Below are positions 9,143-16,196 of a DNA stretch of 64,000 nucleotides, in pieces; within the stretch, counting starts at the first letter, position 1; each line of letters begins with the position of its first letter. This stretch comes from an uncultured Lachnospiraceae bacterium. Lineage in GTDB: Bacteria; Bacillota; Clostridia; Lachnospirales; Lachnospiraceae. The position numbers and the translations under genes are program-made. Below the pieces are notes generated by a model that saw only the letters and a list, made by a program, of their open reading frames with translations, did no database searches and was not told where the DNA came from. The stretch lies in NCBI GenBank assembly GCA_900551115.1, contig URUY01000013.1, positions 31,935 through 95,934 on the forward strand. The letters are read 5' to 3'.

Positions 9143-9598
9143 TTATATTGTCAAGTCATTCTCTTCCTTGTATTTTACCGCTCTGTCAAACACAAAGGCG
9201 AGTACCTTGCTGAATAAGCCGGCCACAAGAAACACTAAAATTACCACCAGCATGGAGGGCGTCAGATAGACAATTGTGCGCACCAGCGCAACCAGCGCTA
9301 TCATAAAGCTGTAGGTTCCCATTCTCTGCAGGCTTACTACATTGTCAAAAACAAAGCAGTCATCTGCCAGTACGGTACGGAACATCTTCCGCAGCTCTCC
9401 CAAAATCAACAGCGCCAGCAACCCCAAAACAAAATAAATAACGACACATTCCGCATAATGCTCTTCTATCTTAGGCAGATACGTTACCGTCCATTTCCAT
9501 TTCAATAAGAAAGGAAGCGCTGCCGTGACTAAAATTCCTGCAAAAAACATAAAATCCAATAAATACTTGGTTATCCTGACAATATTTTCTTTTTTCAC
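9143..9598 (-). CDS. DUF2975 family membrane protein
   Basis: The 151-residue protein has four predicted membrane segments (FMFFAGILVTAALPFLL, YFVLGLLALLILGEL, YSFMIALVALVRTIVYL, MLVVILVFLVAGLFSKVLAF) and ends with EENDLTI. DUF2975 proteins sit almost always next to a small Xre/YozG regulator, as here. I chose a GTG start at 9598 because AGGAGG lies seven bases upstream; the much longer open frame upstream runs through a hairpin and promoter. The function of the family is unknown. It is the first gene of a three-gene operon. Confidence 0.82.
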   Translation of the reverse strand: MKKENIVRITKYLLDFMFFAGILVTAALPFLLKWKWTVTYLPKIEEHYAECVVIYFVLGLLALLILGELRKMFRTVLADDCFVFDNVVSLQRMGTYSFMIALVALVRTIVYLTPSMLVVILVFLVAGLFSKVLAFVFDRAVKYKEENDLTI

Positions 9599-9628
9599 CT
9601 GTAAACCTCCTGTCTGCTTAACACAGAA

Positions 9629-9685
9629 TAAAAATCCCGCGCTTTCATGAACTCCTGTTTTCATGAATATAGCACGGGATTTTTT
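9629..9685 (-). terminator. Terminator downstream of the diguanylate cyclase gene
   Basis: On the minus strand CCCGTGCT pairs with AGCGCGGG (one mismatch), and within it two copies of the self-complementary TTCATGAA pair across AACAGGAG. A T-run follows (plus-strand A-run at 9630-9634). It ends the transcript coming from 9723. It overlaps the promoter of the next operon. Confidence 0.75.
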
Positions 9686-9694
9686 GATTGTCAA
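9666..9694 (-). promoter_or_regulatory. Promoter of the DUF2975-HTH-DUF4153 operon
   Basis: TTGACA (plus strand 9689-9694) is followed after exactly 17 bp by TATATT (9666-9671). The -10 and the spacer lie inside the terminator hairpin of the upstream gene, so the two signals share bases. The initiation site would fall near 9659. Confidence 0.7.
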
Positions 9695-9722
9695 TATATT
9701 TTTATTGTTTTTCAATAAGTTT

Positions 9723-11402
9723 TTATTGTTTTTCGTTGTTGTAATAGGCAAATGCATTCTTGCCGCTTTTTTTAACCTCATACATGGCAGCATCTGCACA
9801 CACAATAAGCTGTTCTCCGTCTTTTGCATCCTTAGGATAGGAGGCAATGCCGATACTTCCACGGATATCATGTACCGCACCCATAAGCTTAAAGGGTTTT
9901 TGGAATACGGAAAGGCATTGTACTGCCGCAGTGTTTATAATTTTACTGTTATCACTTCTGATAAGCAGGATAAATTCATCACCGGCAAAACGGTAAGGAG
10001 TAAGAATCTGTGTTTTCAGCGCCTTTAACCGGGCTGCCACCTGCTTTAATGCTTCATCACCGATAATATGCCCGTAGGTATCGTTTATCTTTTTAAAATT
10101 GTCTATATCAAGCATGATAACCGTACAGGGCGACTGCCCCCCTATCGTCTCTCCCAAATCCTTCATAAATTTGGAACGGTTGGGAAGCGTTGTCAGAAAG
10201 TCATGCTGGGATGCATCTTCCAGATACATTCTCGCCTCCTCCAGTGCAGCCGTCAGCTTGCGTTTCTTTATATTATCCACACATACCCACAGCACAATTA
10301 CCAAAAGGGCAGCAAACAGGATGGTACTCGGCAGTAACGCTTCTCTATTTCTCTCAATAAAGGTAGGTTTATGATTTACAAAAATCGTATCCTCCGGCAA
10401 CAGTGATTTCTCTATGCCGAATTTCTCCATAACGACTTCATCAATGCAATAGACGTTGGGGCTGTCTATAATTACACCCACCTCCGACATATTCCTTCTG
10501 CCCTCAATAATATCCATCGCTATTTCAGCCGCTATCTGGCCGGAACGCTCCATGGAAACGATGTTACCACCCAGTACGCCGTAACCGATACCGCCCTCTA
10601 CCATACGGAAGGCCGGTACAGCGGCAAATTTGGCTATCAGCTCTATGGACTCCTGATTTGTATACTGTTTACCGCTGGCATCCTCTGTCATAACTACATA
10701 TATCAGGATGGTATCCTTTTCCAGGTTTGAAAGTGCCTTTTTCAAACCCGCTGTTGTCAGCTCCGATGTATTAATTTCCGAAAATTCCAAATTGGGATAC
10801 AGCTCTGCATTCTGATAAAAGTTTTTCCGCTCCGCTTCTCCGGTTATACTGTTATCTAAAATACCGACTACTTTTGTTGCATCCGGATAGATTGTCAGTG
10901 CCAGCTCAATATTTTTTTGAAAAGACAGCTTTTCCACCACGCCGGTTATCAGAGGGTTTTGGGAAACCTCCACCGCCAGTTCCAAATCATTTACTCCTTC
11001 AAAAATAAGAGGAATGCCATCGAATAGCTCTTCCCTGTATTCCAAAGCAAACTTAAGCGCAGCATCATCTCCTAATATTACCGCGTCATACGGTTCCACT
11101 TTTGACAGCCGATAAGATAACCCCTCGTAAAAAAGCCGGTACGCGGTTTCGTCATCCACCCGCTTTGTATCCATGAATTCGTAATCCAATACCGTACCCT
11201 CTGAAATGCCTTTCTTGATGCCTTCAATCTGTATCTGCACAGTATCCCAGGCATACGAATAAGAACTGATAAACAATACTCTGCCTTTATCAGTCTGCGC
11301 CCATACATGCACCCCAAAACCAAAGCTCAAGCATGCGCTCAGCACAATACCCATTACTGTAGCAAGTATACGGGTTACGGTCTTTTGGTATTCTTTTTTC
11401 AT
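9723..11402 (-). CDS. Diguanylate cyclase with ABC-substrate-binding-like sensor
   Basis: The 559-residue protein has an N-terminal signal/anchor (about 12-33), then an extracellular two-lobed domain of about 290 residues. That domain resembles the PF04392-type substrate-binding fold (RVLFISSYSYAWDTVQ, IPLIFEGVNDLE, GYGVLGGNIVSMERSGQ). A second membrane segment (about 345-365), a short helix and a GGDEF domain follow. The GGDEF domain starts DFLTTLPNRSKF, has the metal site MLDIDNFKKINDTYGH and the signature AGDEF (RFAGDEFILL), a variant seen in active cyclases. It should make cyclic di-GMP when a ligand binds outside. The PilZ gene at 18045 could be one receptor. The ligand is unknown. Confidence 0.87.
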   Translation of the reverse strand: MKKEYQKTVTRILATVMGIVLSACLSFGFGVHVWAQTDKGRVLFISSYSYAWDTVQIQIEGIKKGISEGTVLDYEFMDTKRVDDETAYRLFYEGLSYRLSKVEPYDAVILGDDAALKFALEYREELFDGIPLIFEGVNDLELAVEVSQNPLITGVVEKLSFQKNIELALTIYPDATKVVGILDNSITGEAERKNFYQNAELYPNLEFSEINTSELTTAGLKKALSNLEKDTILIYVVMTEDASGKQYTNQESIELIAKFAAVPAFRMVEGGIGYGVLGGNIVSMERSGQIAAEIAMDIIEGRRNMSEVGVIIDSPNVYCIDEVVMEKFGIEKSLLPEDTIFVNHKPTFIERNREALLPSTILFAALLVIVLWVCVDNIKKRKLTAALEEARMYLEDASQHDFLTTLPNRSKFMKDLGETIGGQSPCTVIMLDIDNFKKINDTYGHIIGDEALKQVAARLKALKTQILTPYRFAGDEFILLIRSDNSKIINTAAVQCLSVFQKPFKLMGAVHDIRGSIGIASYPKDAKDGEQLIVCADAAMYEVKKSGKNAFAYYNNEKQ

Positions 11403-11492
11403 TCGTTCATCCCCCGTCTATCCCTAAAAATAAACGTCTCTGACTTCTCCTGTGATTATATATTTTTTTATGTCAATGACTGTTCTTTTTAC

Positions 11493-11524
11493 AGTATAGC
11501 ATATATCTTTAAATTAAGATATAT
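11493..11524 (-). promoter_or_regulatory. Extended -10 with adjacent palindrome, cyclase promoter
   Basis: On the minus strand TGCTATACT (plus 11493-11501) is a good extended -10. Directly upstream, covering the -35 zone, is the inverted repeat ATATATCTT (11501-11509) / AAGATATAT (11516-11524) with a 6-base centre. It could be an operator or a curved AT-rich element. Confidence 0.4.
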
Positions 11525-11529
11525 TTTTA

Positions 11530-12297
11530 TTATTCCAAACGGTACAGTCTGTTTCCGTTCTCCCAGGTTATCTTCTCCACCTTATCAGAAGGCATCTGTT
11601 TGATACGGGCAATTTCTTCTATAATGTAAGGAATGTTTAATGAACTGTTACGCTTTCCTCTGTTCGGCTCCGGCGCTAAATAAGGGCTGTCCGTTTCCAC
11701 CACTATCCTGTCGATTGGAATGTATTCTACTGCCTCTTTCAGTTTCTTTGCGTTTTTAAAGGTCAAAACACCGCCGATTCCGATATAAAATCCCATTTCC
11801 AAAAATACTGCCGCCGTTTCTTTTGTATAGGAAAAACAATGCACAACACCGCCGATTTCTTCTGCATGCTGCTCCTTCATGATTTCCATCGTATCCATAG
11901 CTGCGTCTCTGGAATGGATAACCATGGGCAGCTTTAATTCTTTCGCAAGCTGCAACTGTCTGACAAACCATTTCTTCTGCGTATCCCTGTCCGGCTCCGG
12001 CCAATAATAGTCAAGACCGATTTCTCCTACCGCTACACATTTGGGATGGGCACACCGGCGCTTCAGCCATAAAAAAGAATCCTCTGTAAGCTCTGCCGTC
12101 TCACTGGGATGAACCCCCAGGGCACCATAAATAAACGGGTATGCTTCCATCAGCTCCAGCGTTTTTTTGCAGGATGCAAGGCTGGCTCCTATATTGACAA
12201 CTCTGCCGATTCCCTTTGCAGGAAGCTCCTGCACCAGCCGGGCACGGTCCTCGTTAAATGCTTCATCATCATAATGGGCATGGGTTTCAAAAATCAT
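11530..12297 (-). CDS. tatD: TatD family metal-dependent hydrolase/DNase
   Basis: A 255-residue TIM-barrel amidohydrolase of normal TatD length. All metal ligands are in place: His6 and His8 (THAHYDD), Glu92 (VGEIGLDYYWP), His128 (MVIHSRDA), His153 (VVHCFS) and Asp203 (VETDSPYLAPEP). TatD proteins are cytosolic 3'-5' DNases implicated in DNA repair and turnover. GAGG nine bases upstream supports the start. It stands alone upstream of the cyclase gene with a 127-base gap. Confidence 0.93.
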   Translation of the reverse strand: MIFETHAHYDDEAFNEDRARLVQELPAKGIGRVVNIGASLASCKKTLELMEAYPFIYGALGVHPSETAELTEDSFLWLKRRCAHPKCVAVGEIGLDYYWPEPDRDTQKKWFVRQLQLAKELKLPMVIHSRDAAMDTMEIMKEQHAEEIGGVVHCFSYTKETAAVFLEMGFYIGIGGVLTFKNAKKLKEAVEYIPIDRIVVETDSPYLAPEPNRGKRNSSLNIPYIIEEIARIKQMPSDKVEKITWENGNRLYRLE

Positions 12298-12368
12298 GCT
12301 GCTGTTCCTCTCTGTATTTCTATGCTTATTAAATAGTTATGCATATTCTTTATTTCGTTTTTATTTGG

Positions 12369-12397
12369 TTGTTTATTTGACTGTGTCATGCTATAAT
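12369..12397 (+). promoter_or_regulatory. Promoter of the small toxin-like gene
   Basis: TTGTTT (12369-12374), 17 bp, then a perfect TATAAT (12392-12397) with an extended TG. Initiation would be near 12404, leaving a leader of about 34 bases that begins just before the anti-Shine-Dalgarno arm. Confidence 0.65.
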
Positions 12398-12410
12398 AAA
12401 TGTGCTGTGT

Positions 12411-12430
12411 ACCTCCAGTAGGAAGGAGGT
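12411..12430 (+). promoter_or_regulatory. Hairpin sequestering the Shine-Dalgarno
   Basis: ACCTCC (12411-12416) is perfectly complementary to GGAGGT (12425-12430), which is the ribosome site of the following 28-codon gene; the loop is 8 bases. This self-masking arrangement is typical of type I toxin messages, which need processing or refolding before translation. Confidence 0.6.
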
Positions 12431-12437
12431 GCGTTAG

Positions 12438-12524
12438 TTGGAATATTTATATGCTTTTTTAGTCTCCGTATTGGCTAGTGTAGTTGCCTACTACATATGC
12501 AAGTGGTTAGACGGAGAGAAATAA
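12438..12524 (+). CDS. 28-aa hydrophobic peptide, type I toxin-like
   Basis: A TTG start at 12438 sits seven bases after a very strong AAGGAGGT and opens a 28-residue frame. It consists of one membrane helix (YAFLVSVLASVVAYYIC) and a charged end KWLDGEK. It has its own promoter, a masked ribosome site and a strong terminator, so it is a complete mini-gene. Short peptides of this layout (helix followed by a KWLD-like tail) resemble putative type I toxins or holin-like peptides of Clostridia. No antisense promoter is clear. Toxicity is inference from form only. Confidence 0.6.
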   Translation: MEYLYAFLVSVLASVVAYYICKWLDGEK

Positions 12525-12544
12525 ACACAGCCTAACCCAATGAA

Positions 12545-12582
12545 AAGCCCCAGGAATTGGCCTCCTGGGGTTTTTCTTTTTT
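12545..12582 (+). terminator. Rho-independent terminator of the small peptide gene
   Basis: CCCCAGGA (12548-12555) pairs with TCCTGGGG (12563-12570), extended outward by AAAAG/TTTTT, with a T-rich tail to 12582. It lies 21 bases after the stop codon. Confidence 0.9.
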
Positions 12583-12690
12583 GCGTTAGTTTATTTATAT
12601 GCTTCTGCCTAATTACACTATAGCACCCTTTTGCCGGATTGTAAAGTTTTTTGTATCATAAAACATCCTACAAAACATCCCCGCAAATGC

Positions 12691-12731
12691 AAAAAAATAC
12701 CAGCCCCCGGACATACGTCCAAAAACCGGCA
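12691..12731 (-). terminator. Terminator downstream of tRNA-Lys
   Basis: On the minus strand ATGCCGG pairs (two G-U) with CTGGTAT, with an inner GGAC/GTCC stem, followed by seven T residues (plus 12691-12697). It starts about 6 bases after the tRNA 3' end. Confidence 0.75.
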
Positions 12732-12736
12732 TTTAG

Positions 12737-12810
12737 ATGCGCCGCCAGGGGCTCGAACCCTGGACACCCTGATTAAGAGTCAGGTGCTCTACCAACTGAG
12801 CTAGCGGCGC
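12737..12810 (-). tRNA. tRNA-Lys (anticodon CTT)
   Basis: Reading the minus strand, the acceptor stem GCGCCGC pairs with GCGGCGC. The D arm has AGCTCAGTTGGTAGAGC, the anticodon stem CTGAC.. has loop TCTTAAT with anticodon CTT, and the T arm is CCAGGGTTCGAGCCCCTGG. The discriminator base is A; CCA is not encoded. It decodes AAG. A consensus promoter lies 32 bases upstream and a terminator follows. Confidence 0.97.
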
Positions 12811-12842
12811 ATATATATGAAGCGTTTCACAACGCAAGTGTT

Positions 12843-12871
12843 ATTATATTATATAGATTCCCAATTGGCAA
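12843..12871 (-). promoter_or_regulatory. tRNA-Lys promoter
   Basis: TTGCCA (plus 12866-12871), 17 bp, TATAAT (plus 12843-12848), ending 32 bases before the mature tRNA 5' end. Confidence 0.75.
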
Positions 12872-12937
12872 GTACTTTTTTCAAATTTTTTTATTTTTTT
12901 TGTAATACAGACACAATTCCTGTAAATCCGGGGGTTT

Positions 12938-13381
12938 TTACTGCTCCGTAGCATACGGCCAGTCAATGATTCCGCCGAATTCCATGATATTGTTATAGCC
13001 CATTGCAGCAAGCTTTTCTGCCGCCTGCTTGCTGCGGTTGCCGCTTCGGCAGTATATGAGTATGAGCTGGTCTTTATCGGTAAGTAAATCCGGCTCACTG
13101 CCGTCTATTTCACCATTGGGTAAATTTATCGCGCCTGCAATATGCCCGTCCGCATATTCCTCAGGTGTACGGACATCCAAAATAATGTATCCCTCTTCGC
13201 TGTCCATGATTTCCTTTGCTTCTTTCTGGGTAATCTGTCTGTATTCTGCCATTTGATTTGCTCCCTCTGCCGCCAAACGTCCTTTAGACCAGATAAGCAA
13301 AAACACACCTGCCACACAGACAACGCCCACGAAGACCACAAACCGGATTGCGTTCCCATATGTTTTTATTTTCTTAATCAT
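12938..13381 (-). CDS. Membrane-anchored rhodanese-like protein
   Basis: The 147-residue product has an N-terminal membrane helix (about 10-32) and one rhodanese domain. ILDVRTPEEYADGHIAGAINLP is split over 67-88, and the catalytic loop is YCRSGNRSK with Cys111. Single-domain rhodaneses handle sulfane sulfur or act as redox/metal-stress accessories. The start at 13381 overlaps the end of the Fur-family gene by 8 bases, with GGGAG upstream. It is the last gene of exporter-fur-rhodanese, which suggests a role in metal or metalloid stress. Whether the domain faces outward or inward cannot be settled from sequence. Confidence 0.85.
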   Translation of the reverse strand: MIKKIKTYGNAIRFVVFVGVVCVAGVFLLIWSKGRLAAEGANQMAEYRQITQKEAKEIMDSEEGYIILDVRTPEEYADGHIAGAINLPNGEIDGSEPDLLTDKDQLILIYCRSGNRSKQAAEKLAAMGYNNIMEFGGIIDWPYATEQ

Positions 13382-13823
13382 CCTGTTTACTCCCGCTGTT
13401 TTTCCCCGACTTTTCACATTCCTTACAATATCCGTACAGCTCCAGCTTATGTCCTGTTACCATGAAATTTCCCATATCCGTATCAAGATGCAGATGCTCA
13501 AAAGGACAGGCCTGCAAAGCTACCTTTTTATGGCAGTTTAAACAGACCGCATAATGTGTATGTCCCCCTTTATTCCATTCATACATCACAGTGCCGTCAC
13601 CCATAAAAGTACTTTTTTCCACAAAGCCCTTTTCTTCAAAAGCTGCCAGAATACGATAAATGGTAGATACCGCATAGCCCTCTTCTTTACTGTTTACCAG
13701 AATACGATTATAAATCTGTACCGCGCTCAGCGGTTCGTCTGCCGCAAGCAGCACATGATATACATCCTTGCGCTGCTTCGTCCACTTTATGCCCTTTGGA
13801 TATAAAATATCTTTTTCTTCCAT
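13374..13823 (-). CDS. Fur family metal-responsive regulator
   Basis: A 149-residue Fur-family repressor. It has a winged HTH (KWTKQRKDVYHVLLAADEPL and AVSTIYRILAAFEEKGFV), the inter-domain GGHTHY motif (His88, His90), and two CxxC structural-zinc pairs (Cys94/Cys97, Cys133/Cys136). Which metal it senses (Fe, Zn, Mn or peroxide) cannot be read from this alone. It is translationally coupled to the upstream exporter gene (1-base overlap) and overlaps the downstream rhodanese gene by 8 bases. It probably controls its own operon through the palindrome at 14769-14789. Confidence 0.88.
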   Translation of the reverse strand: MEEKDILYPKGIKWTKQRKDVYHVLLAADEPLSAVQIYNRILVNSKEEGYAVSTIYRILAAFEEKGFVEKSTFMGDGTVMYEWNKGGHTHYAVCLNCHKKVALQACPFEHLHLDTDMGNFMVTGHKLELYGYCKECEKSGKNSGSKQDD

Positions 13824-14686
13824 TATATGTGCAACCCCATCAGTTCCATAAGCATCCCGGCTGTAACGCCGATTATATACAAAAGCAATACAATTTTGAT
13901 ATTTTCTTTTTTGTTCCTGTTTGCCCGAAACAGTACCAGGATACCGATGCCCGCGCCTACCAAAAGTCCTGACATGCAGGCAGCAAAGCTCATGGCTCCC
14001 TCAAGATACAGCTGCGTCAATACTACGGAGGACGCACAGTTGGGTATCAGCCCTACAAGCCCCGCCAACAGCTCTCCGATTACAGGTTTATTTAAAATAA
14101 GATTCTTTAAAACATCCTCTCCCAAAAAGAAAAGGACTGTATTCAGTACAAAAGAAACAAGCAATATAAATATAATAATCTGAACCGTATGGATAAGCGC
14201 GGATTTAAAAATACTGCCGCCCTCTCCGCAATGACAATGGTCATGCTCGCACATCTCATGGATATGGTCATGCCCATGCTCGTCCTTTGCCGGGCGTACC
14301 GCCAAATCAATTAAAAAGCCTGCTGCAATGCCGATGGCCGCCTTTAACGCCAGTATCTTTAAAATGGGGCCTACACCAAAATCCTTTGCTTCTGATATTA
14401 AGATAGGAAGCATTTCATCAGAGGTGGACAGATAAATAGAAATCAGCGTACCCATTGTAATGATTCTGCCTGCATAGAGATTGGAAGCCGCCGCTGAAAA
14501 CCCACACTGGGGAACTGCGCCCAATATACCGCCGAAAAGCGGTCCTAAACGTCCTCCCTTCTGAATTACATTCTGCACCTTACCGGCTGTTTTATGTTCC
14601 AGATATTCCATAGCAAGGTAGGTCAGAAACAAAAAAGGCAATAGCTTCGCACTGTCTAATACAGTATCTAAAATGACATCCCACAT
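13823..14686 (-). CDS. ArsP_2/DUF2899-family putative metal exporter
   Basis: The 287-residue polytopic membrane protein consists of two related halves carrying matching Cys motifs: VPQCGFSAAASNLYAGR (Cys61) in the first and IPNCASSVVLTQLYLEG in the second. Between them is a His/Cys-rich loop (about 136-156: DEHGHDHIHEMCEHDHCHCG) that must bind metal. The family is described as a putative 10-TM heavy metal, arsenic or manganese exporter, and no substrate is firmly proven. It leads an operon with a Fur-family regulator and a rhodanese, under a strong promoter with an operator over the start site, consistent with metal-inducible efflux. Confidence 0.82.
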   Translation of the reverse strand: MWDVILDTVLDSAKLLPFLFLTYLAMEYLEHKTAGKVQNVIQKGGRLGPLFGGILGAVPQCGFSAAASNLYAGRIITMGTLISIYLSTSDEMLPILISEAKDFGVGPILKILALKAAIGIAAGFLIDLAVRPAKDEHGHDHIHEMCEHDHCHCGEGGSIFKSALIHTVQIIIFILLVSFVLNTVLFFLGEDVLKNLILNKPVIGELLAGLVGLIPNCASSVVLTQLYLEGAMSFAACMSGLLVGAGIGILVLFRANRNKKENIKIVLLLYIIGVTAGMLMELMGLHI

Positions 14687-14768
14687 AATAACTTTCTCCC
14701 GTAGCGTTTTCCTGCCTGTGCAGACTGCATCACACAGAATATCCGCTTTTTTTAGGTCAACCGTTTAT

Positions 14769-14789
14769 TGCAAATGCAATTCATTTGCA
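14769..14789. promoter_or_regulatory. Palindromic operator of the metal-exporter operon
   Basis: TGCAAATG (14769-14776), five bases, CATTTGCA (14782-14789) is a perfect 8-5-8 inverted repeat. It begins six bases downstream of the -10, so bound protein would cover the start site. It is the obvious candidate site for the Fur-family regulator encoded in the operon. It differs from the classical GATAATGATTATC Fur box. Confidence 0.65.
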
Positions 14790-14795
14790 TTTAGA

Positions 14796-14823
14796 ATCAT
14801 ACCACTTTTTCACAGGATGTCAA
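14796..14823 (-). promoter_or_regulatory. Promoter of exporter-fur-rhodanese operon
   Basis: TTGACA (plus 14818-14823), 16 bp, TATGAT (plus 14796-14801) on the minus strand, followed at once by the palindromic operator. Confidence 0.72.
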
Positions 14824-14847
14824 GTATTTGTCGATTAAAATTGCCAT

Positions 14848-14881
14848 GCAGACAAGCTTTCCCGTATCGGCAAAAGTCTGC
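14848..14881 (-). terminator. Possible hairpin terminator of the 436-aa lipoprotein gene
   Basis: GCAGAC (14848-14853) and GTCTGC (14876-14881) can pair directly after the lipoprotein stop codon. The T-rich tail is poor, so termination would be weak. Confidence 0.3.
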
Positions 14882-14885
14882 CGGA

Positions 14886-16196
14886 TTACCCTTCCCTCCA
14901 AAAGTTGAATTCAGGATACTTTTCTTCCATAAGTACCTTCGTTTCCTCCCAGTCAAGTCCCGTAATGTCTGTTTCTTCCTTCACTTCTCCCCATTCACTG
15001 TATCTGGCAATATCAACGACTTTTTCATCCTGCCACACCTCGTAGATAAGCTCCAGTTCCTTTTCCAGCCGGTACTCCCCATCCTGCAAACCGTAAATCT
15101 CATAAAACTGATGGGGACAGCCTATTTGCCCCTTGTTGTAAAGCTTATGGGCTTCGTAATCTATGTTCGTCAATCCCGGAAGCTCCCTCTGCATGTAACA
15201 GTTCTCCTGCTCCGACCAGATAAACAGCTCATAAAATAAAAAGGTGCCGCCGCTTCCGCCGTCATAGCCTGCATAATAAAGAATATCTTCAAAGCCGTCA
15301 TCATTGCCGTCCCAAACGGTAATATTTTCATCTGCCTCTGTAAAAAGCGTATGGCGCAGTCTTTCTGTCAGAAAAACCTGATAAACAAAGTCTCCTTCCT
15401 GCTCCTTTATAATCTCCAGTCTGACAGGTGCCATATAGTATCCGCAGCCGTTCTGATAGATAGTTTCAATAAAAACCACGTCTCCTGCCTCGCCTTTTCT
15501 TTTTAAAGCTCCTACTCTCTCATAACCGTGTTCAAAACAATATCCGTATATAACAAGCTCCAGACCGGGGAAATCCCGGTATACTGCAATCGCCTTTGCC
15601 CCGTCAAACCAATGATTTAAAACCATGAGAGAAAATTCGGGTTTCTCCCAAGAGCCGCCAACCATATAGCAGTCCTCCGGAAGGGTTTGTCTCCGGTATC
15701 CGCCGTCTTCTTCCTTTGCAATCCAGATATCTCCGCCGCAGACATCCCCCTGCTGCCACTCCGCACTCTCGGGGCTGCCGCAGATTACCACATAATCCTG
15801 AAGCCCATCACTGTTGTAATCGTACTTTGTATAGTAAAGATACATAGGTATTTCGTCACCATAGAGTGACAAAAGCTCTGCATTCTGCCTGCCGTCCTGA
15901 TATTCTGCCAGCACATTTTCACAGGCAATTTCCTCCGGTGCAAAATCGTCCGGTCCGAACTCCTTTGCCATAGCATTGTATTTTTGCCAAATTTCCCCGT
16001 TTATGACATCTGACGCCGCTTTTTCTTCGCTTTCCTGTATGCACGCAAGCTCTTGCACCTGTAATGCCCATTCGGAAGCCGTCTGTATCACCGTACCGCC
16101 GCTTTTTTCATTTGTGCTTTCGCTTTTACAGCCTGCAAGCATGCCGGAAAGCAGTATTCCCCAAAATAAAAAATACACAATCCTTTTATTTTTCAT
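14886..16196 (-). CDS. Large lipoprotein with calcium-loop-like motifs
   Basis: The 436-residue product has a lipoprotein signal, lipobox LAGC (Cys23). The mature part is acidic and rich in aromatic residues, with two DxNxDGxxD loops: YDYNSDGLQDY near residue 126 and WDGNDDGFEDI near 315. These resemble calcium-binding FG-GAP/dockerin-type loops found in surface proteins that measure or hold ligands. I do not recognise the family. The ATG at 16196 sits six bases after GAGG and lies within the last codons of the upstream methyltransferase gene (11-base overlap), so the two are coupled although no functional link is obvious. Confidence 0.7.
   Translation of the reverse strand: MKNKRIVYFLFWGILLSGMLAGCKSESTNEKSGGTVIQTASEWALQVQELACIQESEEKAASDVINGEIWQKYNAMAKEFGPDDFAPEEIACENVLAEYQDGRQNAELLSLYGDEIPMYLYYTKYDYNSDGLQDYVVICGSPESAEWQQGDVCGGDIWIAKEEDGGYRRQTLPEDCYMVGGSWEKPEFSLMVLNHWFDGAKAIAVYRDFPGLELVIYGYCFEHGYERVGALKRKGEAGDVVFIETIYQNGCGYYMAPVRLEIIKEQEGDFVYQVFLTERLRHTLFTEADENITVWDGNDDGFEDILYYAGYDGGSGGTFLFYELFIWSEQENCYMQRELPGLTNIDYEAHKLYNKGQIGCPHQFYEIYGLQDGEYRLEKELELIYEVWQDEKVVDIARYSEWGEVKEETDITGLDWEETKVLMEEKYPEFNFWREG

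Noticed and set aside
12298..12437. Antisense antitoxin RNA promoter on the minus strand opposite the small peptide gene
   Set aside because: No -35/-10 pair of acceptable quality was found there, so no antitoxin is claimed.
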